Source: Magnolia sinica
Taxonomy: Eukaryota; Streptophyta; Magnoliopsida; Magnoliales; Magnoliaceae
Reading direction: 5' to 3'
DNA length: 64,000 nt
NCBI RefSeq assembly: GCF_029962835.1
Contig: NC_080590.1
Location: 70,519,501 to 70,583,500 of the forward strand
Position 1 is the first letter of the stretch, and each line of letters starts with the position of its first letter. The translations under genes and the position numbers were made by a program. Under the pieces are notes generated by a model that ran no database searches, had not been told where the DNA came from, and saw only the letters and a list, made by a program, of their open reading frames with translations. Shown here piece by piece: positions 22,362 through 33,655 of the stretch.

Positions 22362-24080
22362 ATGGCCAAGGAAAAGAAGAAAGCACAATCTCCTCCGGTG
22401 GCAATTCCAATCACTACTTTTTTTACGTCCACTCGTGCCCCACAATCCGTGAAGCAACTTGAACAACAAGGGAGCCACCAAGGCTTACCACAGCATTAGG
22501 CCACCTTGCGTTCGAGCAGGCACGGTCAGCAAAAACATGGGAGGAATGGTTAGCGGACGCCCTCGAAAGGGAGGTCAGAGATATGAGGGCCGACTTAGAC
22601 TACGTGAAACAAATGCTGGAATAGATGCAGCCCCAACATGTTCAAGGGTCCGACTAGAGGGAAGGATAGTCGAGTTATGTTCGACCTATGACCAACCCTC
22701 CTCAACCATCCGTCGCGCAGGCTGTTGCCCCTCAACCAAGCTAACAACATGCCCTTGCCGGACTTGTCCCATCCCATGTTTCTGGGACTGTTCCATTGCC
22801 TGCTTTCGACATGCGTCATGAAATAGATCGGAAGAGGCGCAACCGAACCCCAGCCGAAGCTACCATTGACAGCAAAGAACCGTGGAGAACTAAGCTACAA
22901 AGTCTACAAAAGCAAATCGCAGACATGAAGCAGACCTATCAAGCCAATACGGCCGCAGTGGAAGAAATTAAATCCCCATTTACGGTCAATATAGTATAGG
23001 CACGGCTGCCGGATAGGTTTCGACAGCCCCAAATCATGCCTTTCACAGGAAACACTAACTTAACAGAGCACATGGAGTCTTTCCGGACCTACATGGAACT
23101 CCATAATGCCTCTGACGCGATCATGTGCCGAGCCTTCTTACTGACTCTAGCGAATACTGCTCGGCTCTAGTTCAAACAATTGAAGCCGAGGTCCATCAGC
23201 TCATTCTCCGAGCTAAGTGAAGCTTTTATGACAAACTTAATTAGCGGGAAGGTGTCCGCTCATCTTCTTCACGTAATCCAGAAAGATGGCTAGCTTCTAA
23301 AGGATTATATCAAGCACTTCAACCTGGAAACCCTACAAGTTCATAAGCATTCAGATGAGGTCGCCCTGAATGCTATCCTGAGTGGATTGAGGGACAAACC
23401 GTTCCTCTTTTCCTTGGATAAGAATCCTCCCTCCACGATGGCCGAGTTCTTGAATCGATTGCAAAAATACGCTATCGCTGAGGAATCCTGACTCTTATGG
23501 GACGCCACTCAAAATCCTCCAGCAAAGGAACAAACGAAGGCAGATCCTAGTCTGACCAATAAGAAGAGAAATGATGACTGATCTCGAGATGACCGCAAGT
23601 CGAATAAATGATCCGACAGTAAGTTCAAGACTCACACACCCCTCAACAAAACACTTGAGCAGATCCTAATGGAGATAAAGGAGAAACGTCTCCTCCATTG
23701 GCCGAACAAATTGCAAGGTAATCCCGATAGGAGAAAGAATAAATATTGCCAATTTTACCGGGATCATGGTCATAATATGAGTGACTGCTTCGACCTCAAG
23801 CAAGAGATCGAGGCACTGATTCGCGATGGTCATCTCAGAGATTATGTTAACAATAAGGGATATCGAATCAAGGCCGCTGAGGAACCGCCGATCAATAATC
23901 AGCCGACCGGAAAAATCCAAACCATCTTTGCAGGCCACAGAGGAGGAGGCGACTCGAATAACGCTCGTAAAACACATGCTAGAAGCATCAGTCGTCCTGA
24001 GGAGGAAATCCTGCTCCTCGATCAACCTTCCAAAGAGCAAAAGATGGAGAAGTATAATGTAGCCTTCACTGAAGAAGATG
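22362..24080 (+). pseudogene. gag pseudogene of element A
   Basis: A possible start at 22362 (MAKEKKKAQSPP) is followed by a stop at 22497. The retrotransposon gag domain is recognisable at 22999-23490: LPDRFRQPQIMPFTGNTNL, ESFRTYMELHNASDAIMCRA, then FSELSEAFMTNLISG and LNAILSGLRD. A zinc-binding segment follows at about 23740-23800 (YCQFYRDHGHNMSDCFDLK). Premature stops occur near 23168, 23288 and 23488, so no intact Gag is made. This domain order is usual for Tat-lineage polyproteins. Confidence 0.8.
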
Positions 24081-24089
24081 CCCAAGGAT

Positions 24090-24411
24090 GACGCGCTGGT
24101 AATTGCTTTAACCATCGCCAACCGAAAAGTGTTTTGGATCCTTGTCGACTCAGGATCGTCAGCTGATGTGCTTTTTGTTCAGCATTCGACAAGATGGGAG
24201 TTGGTCGGTCTCAACTCTGACCTATCAAAACCTCGTTGATCGGTTTCTTAGGAGGATAGGTCATGTCGGAAGGAGCCATCCAGCTCCCCCTCTCAGCTGG
24301 AGAAGGGCATAATCGAACTACTATAATGGTCGACTTCCTCGTGATTGACCAACCATCTGTCTATAATGCCATCCTGGGACGATCGTCGTTGAATCTCCTG
24401 CGAGCTGTGGT
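24090..24411 (+). pseudogene. Protease region of element A, interrupted by a hAT element
   Basis: VDSGSSADVLF near 24144-24176 is the aspartic protease active site, and YNAILGRSSLNLLRAVV near 24361-24411 is the usual protease C-terminal motif. The frame shifts between the two parts. The hAT element begins at 24412, and the same coding line (AVVSTYHLAMKFPTEQG) resumes at 26981-27030 after one copy of the target duplication. Confidence 0.8.
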
Positions 24412-25063
24412 TAGAGCTGGGCATCGGATTGAGTCGGATCGGATTGGGTCTAACTCGACTCGGTCCGGATTCTACGTGGCCTAACCCGAACTCGATTCGA
24501 TCCGAGACCGAGTTCGGGTTATCTGACTCGATCCAATCCGATGCACTGCTAGTCTGACCTGAACCGAGTCCGACTCGGTCAGGAGAACCGAATCGGATCG
24601 AGTTGGGTACCGTTCGGATCGGAAGAGAGAAGTGGTCGGTTATGTATTGACATCACTCCTCAGCAAATTTTTTGGGTCAAACTATGAGCTATGTGTTATA
24701 TCCAAACCGTCCATCCATTTGGAGAGCTTGTCTTAAGGCTTGAGCCGCAAAAATAAGATAGATCTAAAGATCAATTGGACCACACTGCAAAAAACAGTGG
24801 GGGATTGATCGTTTACCATTGAAACCCTTTTCCAGATCACATAAGTTTCGGATCAATATGAAATTTGTTTTTCCACTTCATCTATGTATTGTTCACGTTA
24901 TTAATGGATTAGATGGAAAATAAACATTATGGTGGGGCCATGTAACTTTGATCTCATTTAAGCCGTTTCTACAACCGGGAGCTCGAGGCGCGTATGCGCC
25001 CGTCATCGTACGACACGTATCTACAGTAGGCTGTCACCTGTGTAGCTTGCGTGTGGTCCAAGT

Positions 25064-25550
25064 TCCTTGCTGAAGTGACATGATCAAGTTCTGTGGGACC
25101 TGCCATGATATGTGTTGTATCCGCACCGTCCATTCATTTGGAGATATCAATTTAGGGCAGGAGCTAAAGAATGAGTCAGATCCAAAGTTCAAATGGACCC
25201 CACCACAGAAAACAGTGAAGAGAGTGACGCCCACCATTAAAACCTTACTAAGGTCCACCGTGGTTTTTATTTGAGATCCAACCTGTTCTTAAGTTAACAC
25301 AGACATTAAAGAAGAGAAAATACAAATATCAGCTTGATCGAAAGCTTTCGTGGTCCTTAGAAGTTTTTAATGGTGGGCGTGACTCTCTCCACAGTTTACT
25401 GTGCTCGATATTTGGATTTGATTCATTCTTTGTATAATGCCTAAAATGATCTATCAAGATGGATGGACGGTGTGGATACAAAAAATATGTCATGGTGGGA
25501 CCCACGTAATTAGGTTACGTCACTTCAGCAGCGAGTCTCGCTACTAAAGC
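25064..25550. mobile_element. Fold-back MITE inside the hAT element
   Basis: The ends ccttgctgaagtgacatgat and acgtcacttcagcagcgagt are inverted. The core is close to the copy at 7801-8335 (accgtccattcatttggaga, ccaccattaaaaccttacta). It lies wholly within the hAT unit. Confidence 0.65.
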
Positions 25551-26124
25551 TAATCCGCGTCCGTTACTTTTTGTGCGCGATTAGGCGCGCGCCGCGTGCT
25601 TATCTTCGATGGGAGTGATTTAATACTCTGGCTGCGTATGACACTTGATACGTAGCACTTAGAAATAAATATACGTGGCCTGTATAAGCTTAAATTAAAC
25701 CGACTAAATTTTGAAACCACGCGTTTCCAAAATATTCTTCAAACCCAAATTGGGTTGAACAATCTTGACCTGTGATTTGTGGATACTTGTATTTATAAAA
25801 TAAGATCATTCCATATTTTTCATTTAACCGTCCATTAAATGCCCAACAATCTAATAGTATGATTACCCGATAAAAGTAAATTTTCGTTGTGGAGACATAT
25901 AAAATGGGACCTACAATTTGAACGGTTTGATTTGAATTACTTGTATTCTGCGTGTGCAGTCTCTAGGTAATTTCTAAGTGCTTGAGTATCATCCATCACA
26001 CTCTGCCAGAGTATGAAAGTATTTCTCATCATCGGTTGTACCATTAACCACCCACCTTACGTGGCATGCAGGTAACTGAGAGTGCGGATTAGGTGATGTA
26101 GGGGAACAGCTTCGTGGGTGTTTC

Positions 26125-26557
26125 CTTGACCGTGGGGCCCACCTTAATGTACATGTTATATATCCACGCCGTCCATCAGTTTTTCCAGATCATTTTAGCG
26201 CTTGTTCCAAAAAATGATGCAGATCCAAATCTCAAGTGGGCCACACCACAGGAAAACAGTGGTGATTGAAGGTCCACCTTAAAAACTTTCTAGCGCCCAC
26301 TATAATTTTTATTTGCCATCCAACATGTTGATAAGGTAACACAAACCTGGATGAAGGGAAAAAGACAAATAGCAGCTTGTTCCAAAAATTCTGTCGCTCC
26401 CATGAAGTTTTAATGGTGGGAATTCAATCCCTACTGCATGGTCCACCTGAGTTTTTAATCTACCTTAGTTTTCTCAGCATACCTTAAAATAATCTAGAAA
26501 AATGGATAGACGGTGTGGATATACAATACATGCATTGATGTGGGCCCCACAGTCAAG
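26125..26557. mobile_element. Fold-back MITE abutting the captured gene fragment
   Basis: The left end cttgaccgtggggcccacct is inverted at the right as tgtgggccccacagtcaag. The interior carries the family arms. The right end abuts a coding-like coiled-coil segment. Confidence 0.65.
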
Positions 26558-26558
26558 A

Positions 26559-26756
26559 TTGTATGCGAGGTTGGAGGAGAGCGTCAGAGACAGGGAAGAG
26601 ATCGAGCAAGCCATGGCTGAGAAAGAGATTAAGGTCAAGGAGCTGAGGAAATAGGTGGACGGTGTTCGAAAGGATACCGATCTACATAAAGAGGAAGTGG
26701 GCAGAGCAGTGCAAATGGTTAAGCAGGAAAATCAAGATTTGAAGAAGAAGAACTAA
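26559..26756 (+). pseudogene. Captured coiled-coil gene fragment inside the hAT element
   Basis: A 66-codon frame reads LYARLEESVRDREEIEQAMA, then EKEIKVKELRK, a stop (26652-26654), then VDGVRKDTDLHKEEVGRAVQ and MVKQENQDLKKKN before a second stop. Heptads of charged and aliphatic residues predict a coiled coil. The composition is unlike the GGATCGG-rich flanks or any retrotransposon frame nearby. I do not recognise the parent gene, and a plant coiled-coil protein is only a guess. Confidence 0.55.
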
Positions 26757-26980
26757 AGAAGTACCCGCTTCGGATCGGGTCGGATCGGATCCATTTGGAT
26801 CGGGTTTTTGGATCGGATTGGCCGGTTGGACCACTATCCAAACCCGTCCTAAAAAATATTCGGATCTGGATGGACGGACTCGAACCTGACCGATCCCGAC
26901 CGTCGGTTTGATTCGGAATGGGTCGGATCTGGTCGGATCGGGTCAGATCTACCGGATCGGGTCCAACATGCCCACCTCTA

Positions 26981-27884
26981 GCTGTGGTATCGACTTACCA
27001 TCTGGCAATGAAATTCCCGACCGAGCAAGGGGTCGGGATCGTTAAAGGCGATCAACATGATGCTCGACAGTGTTACACGATGGTGCTGAGAACCCCACGT
27101 GAAGCAATGACCATCGAATGTCTGAATTCGTGTAAAGAAACTCAAGAGAGAGGCTAACCTATGGAAGACCTTATTCCGATCTCGCTGGATGAGTCCAATC
27201 CATCCAGGACTGTCCAAATTGGGTCGTCTTTAAAATCACCATTGCGTGATAAGATGATAGCCCTCCTTCGACGCTACGCTGCCGTTTTCACATAGTCCCA
27301 TGAAGATATGCCTAGAATTGACTCTGCCATCATCACGCATTGACTGAACATCGATTCGTCCTCTCAACAGAAGCGATGGGCCCTCGGCCCCGAGATGTAT
27401 ACCGTGATTGAAGAAGAGGTTCGGTTTCATCGAAGATATCTACTACCCAGACTAGGTGGCCAACATCGTACTGGTCAATAAGGCTAACGTGAAGTGGCTG
27501 GTCAGTGTAAATTACACAGATCTGAACAAAGCCTTCCCTAAGGATAGCTTCCCTCTTTCTAGAATTGATCAGTTGGTTGACAGTACAACGGATCATGAAT
27601 TGCTTAGTTTTATGGATGCATATTCAGGATATAATCAAATTGTAATGCATTCTAACGATAAATCTAAGACCACCTTTGTTACTAACAAAGGTCTTTATTG
27701 TTACCGTGTGATGCCCTTCGGTTTGAAAAATACAGGGGCGACCTATCAGTGACTGGTCAACAAGATGTTCGCCTGCCAAATTGGTTGGACTATGGAAGTC
27801 TATATTGACGACATGCTCATGAAGAGCATCACGGCTATAGATCATGTAGCCGACTTAGAGGAATTGTTCCTCATCCTGTAAAGA
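26981..27884 (+). pseudogene. Reverse transcriptase region of element A
   Basis: After the hAT element the polyprotein resumes (STYHLAMKFPTEQG). Reverse transcriptase motifs follow: VNYTDLNKAFPKDSFPL, FMDAYSGYNQI, FVTNKGLYCYRVMPFGLKN and the catalytic YIDDMLMKS near 27803-27830, which is typical of the Tat group. Stops and frame changes interrupt it (near 27295, 27345, 27750). The protein ends abruptly near 27880: thumb, RNase H and most of the linker are missing, and integrase sequence follows after about 50 bases, so an internal deletion has occurred. Confidence 0.85.
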
Positions 27885-27928
27885 TACCGAATGAAATCGT
27901 CGAGAGCGGCGAGCTACCTGAGGATCGA

Positions 27929-28293
27929 ATGGAAGCGCGGCGAATGAAGGTCACAGCCGCCCGATATACCATACTTAATGGAATACTTTACAAGAAAGGA
28001 TTCTACCTTCCTTACTTGAGGTGCATCCGACTCGAGGAAGCAGAATACGTCCTACGGGAGATCCACGAAGGAATCCGCAGAAACTACTTCGAGGTACGAG
28101 CGTTAGCACACAAGGTCATTCGACAGGGTTATTACTGGCTGACCATTCAGCATGATGCAGGAAAGCTCGTCTAGAGGTGCAATAAATGTCAAAGATTCGC
28201 TAGTGTACCTCGACAACCCCCGGAAGAGTTCACCCCAATGGTCGGGCCATGGCCGTTTGCTCAGTGGGGGATCAATAACAGTCCATATGGGAG
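27929..28293 (+). pseudogene. Integrase zinc-binding domain remnant of element A
   Basis: The frame from 27929 gives ILYKKGFYLPYLRCI, then VLREIHEG, a histidine region (ALAHKVIRQGYYW), a stop, and CNKCQRFASVPRQPPEE, an HHCC-type integrase N-terminus. The frame continues VGPWPFAQWGIN toward the catalytic core but is cut near 28293-28308 by the left end of element E. The D,D-35-E core is absent. Confidence 0.75.
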
Positions 28294-28308
28294 GGCGTGA
28301 TAGGACTA

Positions 28309-29924
28309 TGTCAATTTAAAAAATTAAAGAACTAAAAGATTAAATAAATCAGGACTAATCAGAAATCTCAATTGTAATAATATTGAGAAATTGATTCAAA
28401 TCTTATTCAAAGGGTAACCTTACACCAAAAATAGATGTTTTAGGTAAGAAAACCTGATTTCTTGAACGTAATAAGGATCAAGATCGCAAACTAAAACAAG
28501 AGGCAAAGGAAGAAAGCTATCTATTACAAACATTTACCACATGTACATGAAAAGATTACAATCATTCAACACATATACATCACATACATCATTTACCACA
28601 AAACACCAAGAGTTATAGTGGTTCGGTGTATACACCAATTGTTCTCAAACAACCATACTTACTCTACTCCCAATAATCACAACCCACGTAATATTGGCTT
28701 TTACTAAGAATCAAGGTTTTCTCAGGTTCACCTTAAAACCTATACAGTTGTGTTTTCAAATGGGTTATACAATCAAAACCCCACGCTGAGATTTTCTGGC
28801 TATTTCAGTCAAAACCAAACACAGAGATTTTCCGGATATCTCTATAAACCAAAAATGAATAAAGAATACTTATTTTCTTCTGAAGACGCTCTTTGATGTA
28901 GCCTGTAGAACCGCTTCGCTTGAGGTAGAAATGTTCAATGTCCAATAAACATAATAAAGGGTTCTAGGTTCTAAATAGATTTTAAATTAACTCAAACTTT
29001 AGGTTACTTGTTTGAATTTCTTAGATCTCACAAATTAGAGCATCAACTCTCTTTAAAACATAAGATTCATAAAATAGAGATCAAGGAATTACAAAAATAA
29101 AAAGCTATTAAAAAGATCTAAAATTACCGAGCTATAACTTGAAAATGACGAGGACTTTTCTCTCTGAAAGTGAAAGCTTTTTGAGGCCTTTTATGAATGA
29201 ATTAGAATAAGAAAAGAACTCTATTTATAGATTGAAAATCGGTTCCTTCGACTGGTCTAAGGTCTCCTTCAACTAATCAAAGAATCAACTAAATTTTAAA
29301 TTTTGGCGCAATCGGATAAAACCGTCCTTCGACTGGTCGAGTAATGCCTTCAACTAGTCGAGTAAAGTCTTCGACTGGTTGAGGGAGCAAAAATTTAGTT
29401 GCTGGAGTTCGAGGCGATCTCCCTTTGATTAGTCGAGGATGTGTTCATGACCGGTTGAGGATTTACTAGAAAAATCTGATTTTTGAATTTGAATCTTGGA
29501 CTGGTTGAAGTATTTCCTAGATTGGTTAAACCAGAGCCTGGACCAGTCGAACTTAGGCTTGAATTAGTCGAATTTAAGCCCAACCAAAGTATAAAAACCC
29601 GTGTATGATTAGCATATGAAATGACCTAAGCCTAGGGACTTTTTAGGGTCAGTTATACTTGAAATTATTCGACATTGAAGTATACACCTTGAACTTTCTA
29701 CTTGAATCTTCTACTTGAAGTAGACTTGTAGTTGTACCTCGATCTTGAACTTGAAGTGAAATAGAACTCAAACTTGAAGTACCATCTTCATGTCTTGCAC
29801 TTTCCAACTTCATGTGTTGATCTTGAAGGTGAACTTTCCATCACATGAGTGGGTCACACTATAAGCTGTTTTGTCCCATCAAAATTTGACAAATAAGGGT
29901 GCTTTATACATCACAACACTTACA
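28309..29924 (-). repeat. 3' LTR of element E (minus strand)
   Basis: On the minus strand it starts TGTAAGTGTTGTGATG, directly after a polypurine tract, and ends ...AATTGACA. It carries the phrase AGGTGAACCTGAGAAAACC and the reversed phrase 'gtggttcggtgtataca' (about 28618-28635), shared with LTR F. Near 29230-29570 it holds repeated cgactggtcga-type words. The layout resembles SIRE-type copia LTRs, but no pol is attached. The left border is my best choice among several TG dinucleotides; no target duplication confirms it. Confidence 0.6.
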
Positions 29925-29938
29925 ATCTCCCCCTTTGT
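29925..29938 (-). other. Polypurine tract of element E
   Basis: The reverse complement reads ACAAAGGGGGAGAT, abutting the LTR start TGTAAGTG. AAAGGGGGAGAT is the usual polypurine tract of plant SIRE-like elements and fixes the orientation of E as minus. Confidence 0.75.
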
Positions 29939-30071
29939 CAAATTCGTGACAAAACATACTTAGAAAACAAAATATAAAAACTTCATTCTTTCTCTTAATA
30001 TGAGCACAACATCTACTCCTCCTCAATCTGAGCTCTAAGCTTGGACTTGTGTAGTGTAGAATACCTGTATT

Positions 30072-30075
<4 letters not shown>

Positions 30076-30126
<51 letters not shown>
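30076..30126. repeat. (AT)n microsatellite
   Basis: About 25 AT units between the polypurine tract and the end of the element E reading frame. Confidence 0.85.
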
Positions 30127-30128
<2 letters not shown>

Positions 30129-30786
30129 CTAAACATACAATCCACACAATCCAATAGCACATTTGATCTAATCATAACCATAACATAAATTCCTCATATC
30201 ATCTCTCATACCATACCATAAATTTCATTAATCTGTCTCCCTTTTTGTCACAACTTGACAAAGGAAGTTAGAATGATAATCATAAATAGATAAATGAAAG
30301 ATAATAGAAAAAATATGATTAAGAGGAAATCGTGAGAGTAGAAATAGGATTTAGAAAGCATAAAGAAAGTATCATCCAAGAAACCATAAGACATACAAAC
30401 CAAGTATAAGTTAAAGTTATATAGTCCCAACATAAAATAAAATCAAAGTCAAACTAGTCAGAACCAGAGGAAGAAGGAGGTGGGATGGACGGGTCAATCT
30501 GATGAAGTCCCTTAGTAATGCGATGAAAATATTTTTGCATATACTTCATTGACGACTTGTGACTTTTCGTCAGATTGTCCTGTGACACTTTTAATTCACC
30601 CACCTTCTCCTCTAAAGAACGAAGATGATCATCAAAATGAGATGGTTGAAAGTCAGGATCCGCCTCATCATCGGTTTCTAATTCATCAAAGATGTCATCC
30701 ATAGTCGTGTCTGCAAGCAAGGTGTCTTCTTCTTCTTCAACATCTTCCTCATCTCGCTGACCTGGCTGATACTCCAAGTTCATCTT

Positions 30787-32755
30787 TGTAAGTGCTATAG
30801 TTTATATCCCTGTAAGTTGTCAAATTTGTGGTGACAAAATCTCTGTTATGTTTTATATAACCTGTTTAAGTGAAGCTCTCTCAAGGATCAACATTCATGA
30901 CTTCATGAACAAACTAAGCTCACATCAAGCAAAGCTCTCAAGTACAAGACTCAGGATCTTAAATGAAAGAACTGATCACAAGACAAGACTCTTGAATGCA
31001 AGAACTGCTCACAAGACTCAAGCTGAAAAGAAAAAGAAAGTACAAGGCAAGACTCAAGCTGAACTCAAGACTCAAGTTGAAAGTCAAGCTGAACTCAAGA
31101 CTCAAGTTGAAACTCAAGCCACTTTTATGATTGAGCTACTTCAGGTTTAGTCTACATCAAGACTTCAAGGCTCATTCTTCATGGTCTCTTGTTTCAATGT
31201 CCATACTTCTTGATTGAGGTTTGTTTGACCATAGGATGACCTTAGAAAGTAGGTCATTTCGGATACATAAGTCGAATGTTATTTTACATGTGATTGGTCT
31301 GTTCTTCGATTTTGTTGGTTCTCGACTAGTCCTAGACTTGCTTGACCATCTAAGAAAATCCTCGACGATCGTAAGTTTGTTACAAATTCGGATAAAATCA
31401 TTTAGCCTTGACTAGTCACGGAATGCATTCGACCGTCGTAGGAAGATGTTTCGCATCTTCGACCCGATCGTAGAATCTACGACTCGAAGTCGAGCGAACC
31501 TTCAGGTTCTTCGACCGTCGAAGGAAACCTACGACCGGTCGTAGGTGACCTACGACCAATCGTAGGAGACCTTCGACCACTCGTAGAACGGTCGAGCATA
31601 TCCCGGATTTTTCAAATATTTATTAATTCGACTAGTCGAAGAGCACTCTAGACGATCGAAGACCTGATCTTCTCATCTATAAATAGAGCACGAATCTCGG
31701 AAGAAATCATCGATTTAATTATAGTATTCAAGCCAATCTTCATCGAACTTCGGAGATTATTTGCTCCATCTAAGCTAAGTGTGCTTATTTAATATCTTCT
31801 TTCCTTAGCTTTATTTTAATTGATTTTGTTTCGTATATTCCAATCTGATTTGAAAAGAGGAATTGTTATTCCCTTTCTTTGGAATCAAAATCAATTAAGG
31901 CAAGCCTGTTTGGTTTAATTTAAAATCAATTAGAACTAGAACCATTGAAAACGAGTACTTGACAATGAACTTGGACATTCAATCATCTACTTTGATTTGG
32001 TTCTACCGGGCTGCTACAACGAAGAAGATATTCGGGTATTTTACATCTAGTAAATACCTGTATATTATTATGGTTTCTTTCAAGATTTGCCAAAAAAATC
32101 TTGTTATATTGGTTATCTGAGGAGAGCCAGGAAAACTCAGAAGAGGGGTTTTTTTAATTGTTTAAGCCCACATACAAAGACACAATTGTAAGGGTTTTGG
32201 GTGAACCTGGGAAAACCTCTCTTTAGTGAACGCTAATATCGCCTGTGTGAGGATATTAGGAGTGGAGGAGCTTTTTGTGTGGGTGTTGTATAACGGTTGG
32301 TGAACAAACAGGCGAACCACTATAAACCCTTGTGTTGTGGTTGATTGTTTTACTCTTCTAATTTTTATTCTTTTTGTGGGATGTATGTATGGTGGTGAAT
32401 GTTGTAATTATTTCAAGCTTTGTGAGAATGTTGTAATAGCTTAGAATTTACTTTCTGCTATTCCTTTATAAGCTTGATTTTCAATTTCTTTTGAAAGTTG
32501 TTCCAGCAAGGTTGCCCTGCCATTTTTATGGTGTATGGCTGTCCCTAGAACAATACATCTTTAATTACAAGTTATTTCATTTCAGTTTATATTTAATTCT
32601 GTATTCCTCTTCGATTTGAGACTTGATACAAAGACCTTTCTAGAAATAAGGTTGTCCTACCATAAACTCTGTTTTTGGTGTAAGGTTGTCCTTAGAATAA
32701 CGTTTGTATCAACCTCTCAAGATCTGAATTTTGAGGTTGTTTTACTTTCCTGCAT
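30787..32755 (+). repeat. LTR F (+ strand) inserted in the element E ORF
   Basis: It begins TGTAAGTGCTATAG and probably ends ...TTTTACTTTCCTGCA. It shares GGGTGAACCTGGGAAAACC and the 'gaaccactataaaccctt' phrase with the E LTR but in the opposite orientation. A TATA-like tctataaatagagc lies near 31675. The following 32 bases include tttggctatcatt, which faintly resembles a primer-binding site. It is flanked not by 5-bp duplications but by a 65-bp direct repeat (30721-30786 and 32788-32852). Confidence 0.6.
31395..31665. repeat. Iterated palindromic CGACCGGTCG-type words in LTR F
   Basis: At least nine variants of TTCGACCGTCGTAGG / ACGACCGGTCGTAGG occur in 270 bases. The core GACCGGTC is self-complementary and neighbouring copies can pair. 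Similar words lie in the E LTR (29230-29570) and at 33937-33972. Confidence 0.75.
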
Positions 32756-33655
32756 TGTTATTTAATTTGGCTATCATTTTCTTTATTATTCCGTCTTCTT
32801 CTTCTTCAACAACTTCCTCATCTCGCTGACCTGGCAGATACTCCAAGTTCATCTTGTTGATGTTGGAGTTATTAATGGAAGAACTACTATCGGTGCCTCA
32901 GCATGAGGAATGACCACATTGCAATGAATGGCAAGGATAGTCATAAGATAGGCAAAAGGAATAGAGCCATGGCCAGGATGGAGACGAAATTATATCATGA
33001 TATAACAAATCAAAGAAGGAAGACATATGGGAATGCCATACACAACAAAATGAAGAATACGACACATAAAGGAGGTAAGCTTAGCCTTATTCCCATACCA
33101 AGGATAGACATTAGAGATAAAAATGTGGTGAAGAACTCTATACTTGGGCAACATTTGATTGGCACGGAGGGCATTACTCGAACTCCATTCAGCATTAAAC
33201 CGACACAATTTGTGGGTAATTGTTCTCCGTTTAGATTCAGTCATTCTCTCAGCTAATGTAGGTATTGGAATACCTTCATCATTAACAGTTATGTCCAATA
33301 GACCTGAGATAAGATGTCTATCTATAGGGAATGTCCCTTCTCTAAAATTGATAGAGAATGTTAGGTCATCTAGGGACGCTTCACCTATAGACACATACAT
33401 TACTTGTGTAATCGAGTGGTATGCCGGTCCGCTCCAATTTAAAATGTTTTCCCAACCAACAGAGGTAAGGATAGGAAGAAGCTGAAATAGAGCTAAATGA
33501 TTTACATTAATCATTCTTTTTATTATGACTTCTCTATTGTGAAGATCCCTAACATACTCCGAGTCTTCTTTGGGGGCCCGTAGGGTTCTAACCCTAAGTG
33601 GAGTTGCCCTAGAGGATGAACCACAAGTCACTTTCCTCTTAGTTCGATGTTCCAT

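Larger units (their letters stand above)
24412..26980. mobile_element. Non-autonomous hAT-type element with captured DNA
   Basis: Inverted ends TAGAGCTGGGCATC (left) and, on the other strand, TAGAGGTGGGCATG (right). It is flanked by a perfect 8-bp duplication gctgtggt (24404-24411 and 26981-26988), the hAT signature. The outer 250 bp on each side are rich in GGATCGG / CCGATCC words. The interior holds three fold-back MITE copies (about 24655-24950, 25064-25550, 26125-26557) and a coiled-coil gene fragment (26559-26756). No transposase is seen. A 597-bp relative with the same ends lies at 62238-62834. Confidence 0.9.
30454..33655 (-). pseudogene. Element E ORF: plant transposon-associated protein, split by insertion F
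   Basis: The N-terminal part (33655-32990) is a 221-residue frame with EDSEYVRDLHNREVI, GWENILNWSGPAY, FREGTFPIDRHLISGLLD and LPKYRVLHHIFISNVYPWYG. This matches the helical domain I know from plant LTR elements as 'putative plant transposon protein' (PF20167, from memory). The C-terminal part (30783-30454) is acidic then coiled coil (RSLEEKVGELKVSQDNL) and ends SSSGSD. A 2-kb insertion separates the two, and the line also has a stop at about 32990. No protease, reverse transcriptase or integrase is seen, so E would have been non-autonomous. Function unknown. Confidence 0.65.

Noticed and set aside
22459-22821. 120-codon + frame near the gag start of element A
   Set aside because: It is out of phase with the recognisable gag domain and has no homology; it is a shadow of the decayed gag N-terminus.
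29230-29570. Regular repeats that might suggest a CRISPR-like array (also 31395-31665 and 57830-58140)
   Set aside because: The repeats are short, drifted and without uniform spacers, they lie in LTRs of a plant genome, and no cas gene is present.
30848-31150. Frame rich in KTQAELKTQVE repeats in LTR F
   Set aside because: It translates a short DNA repeat (actcaagctgaactcaagac) within an LTR and has no start context or homology.
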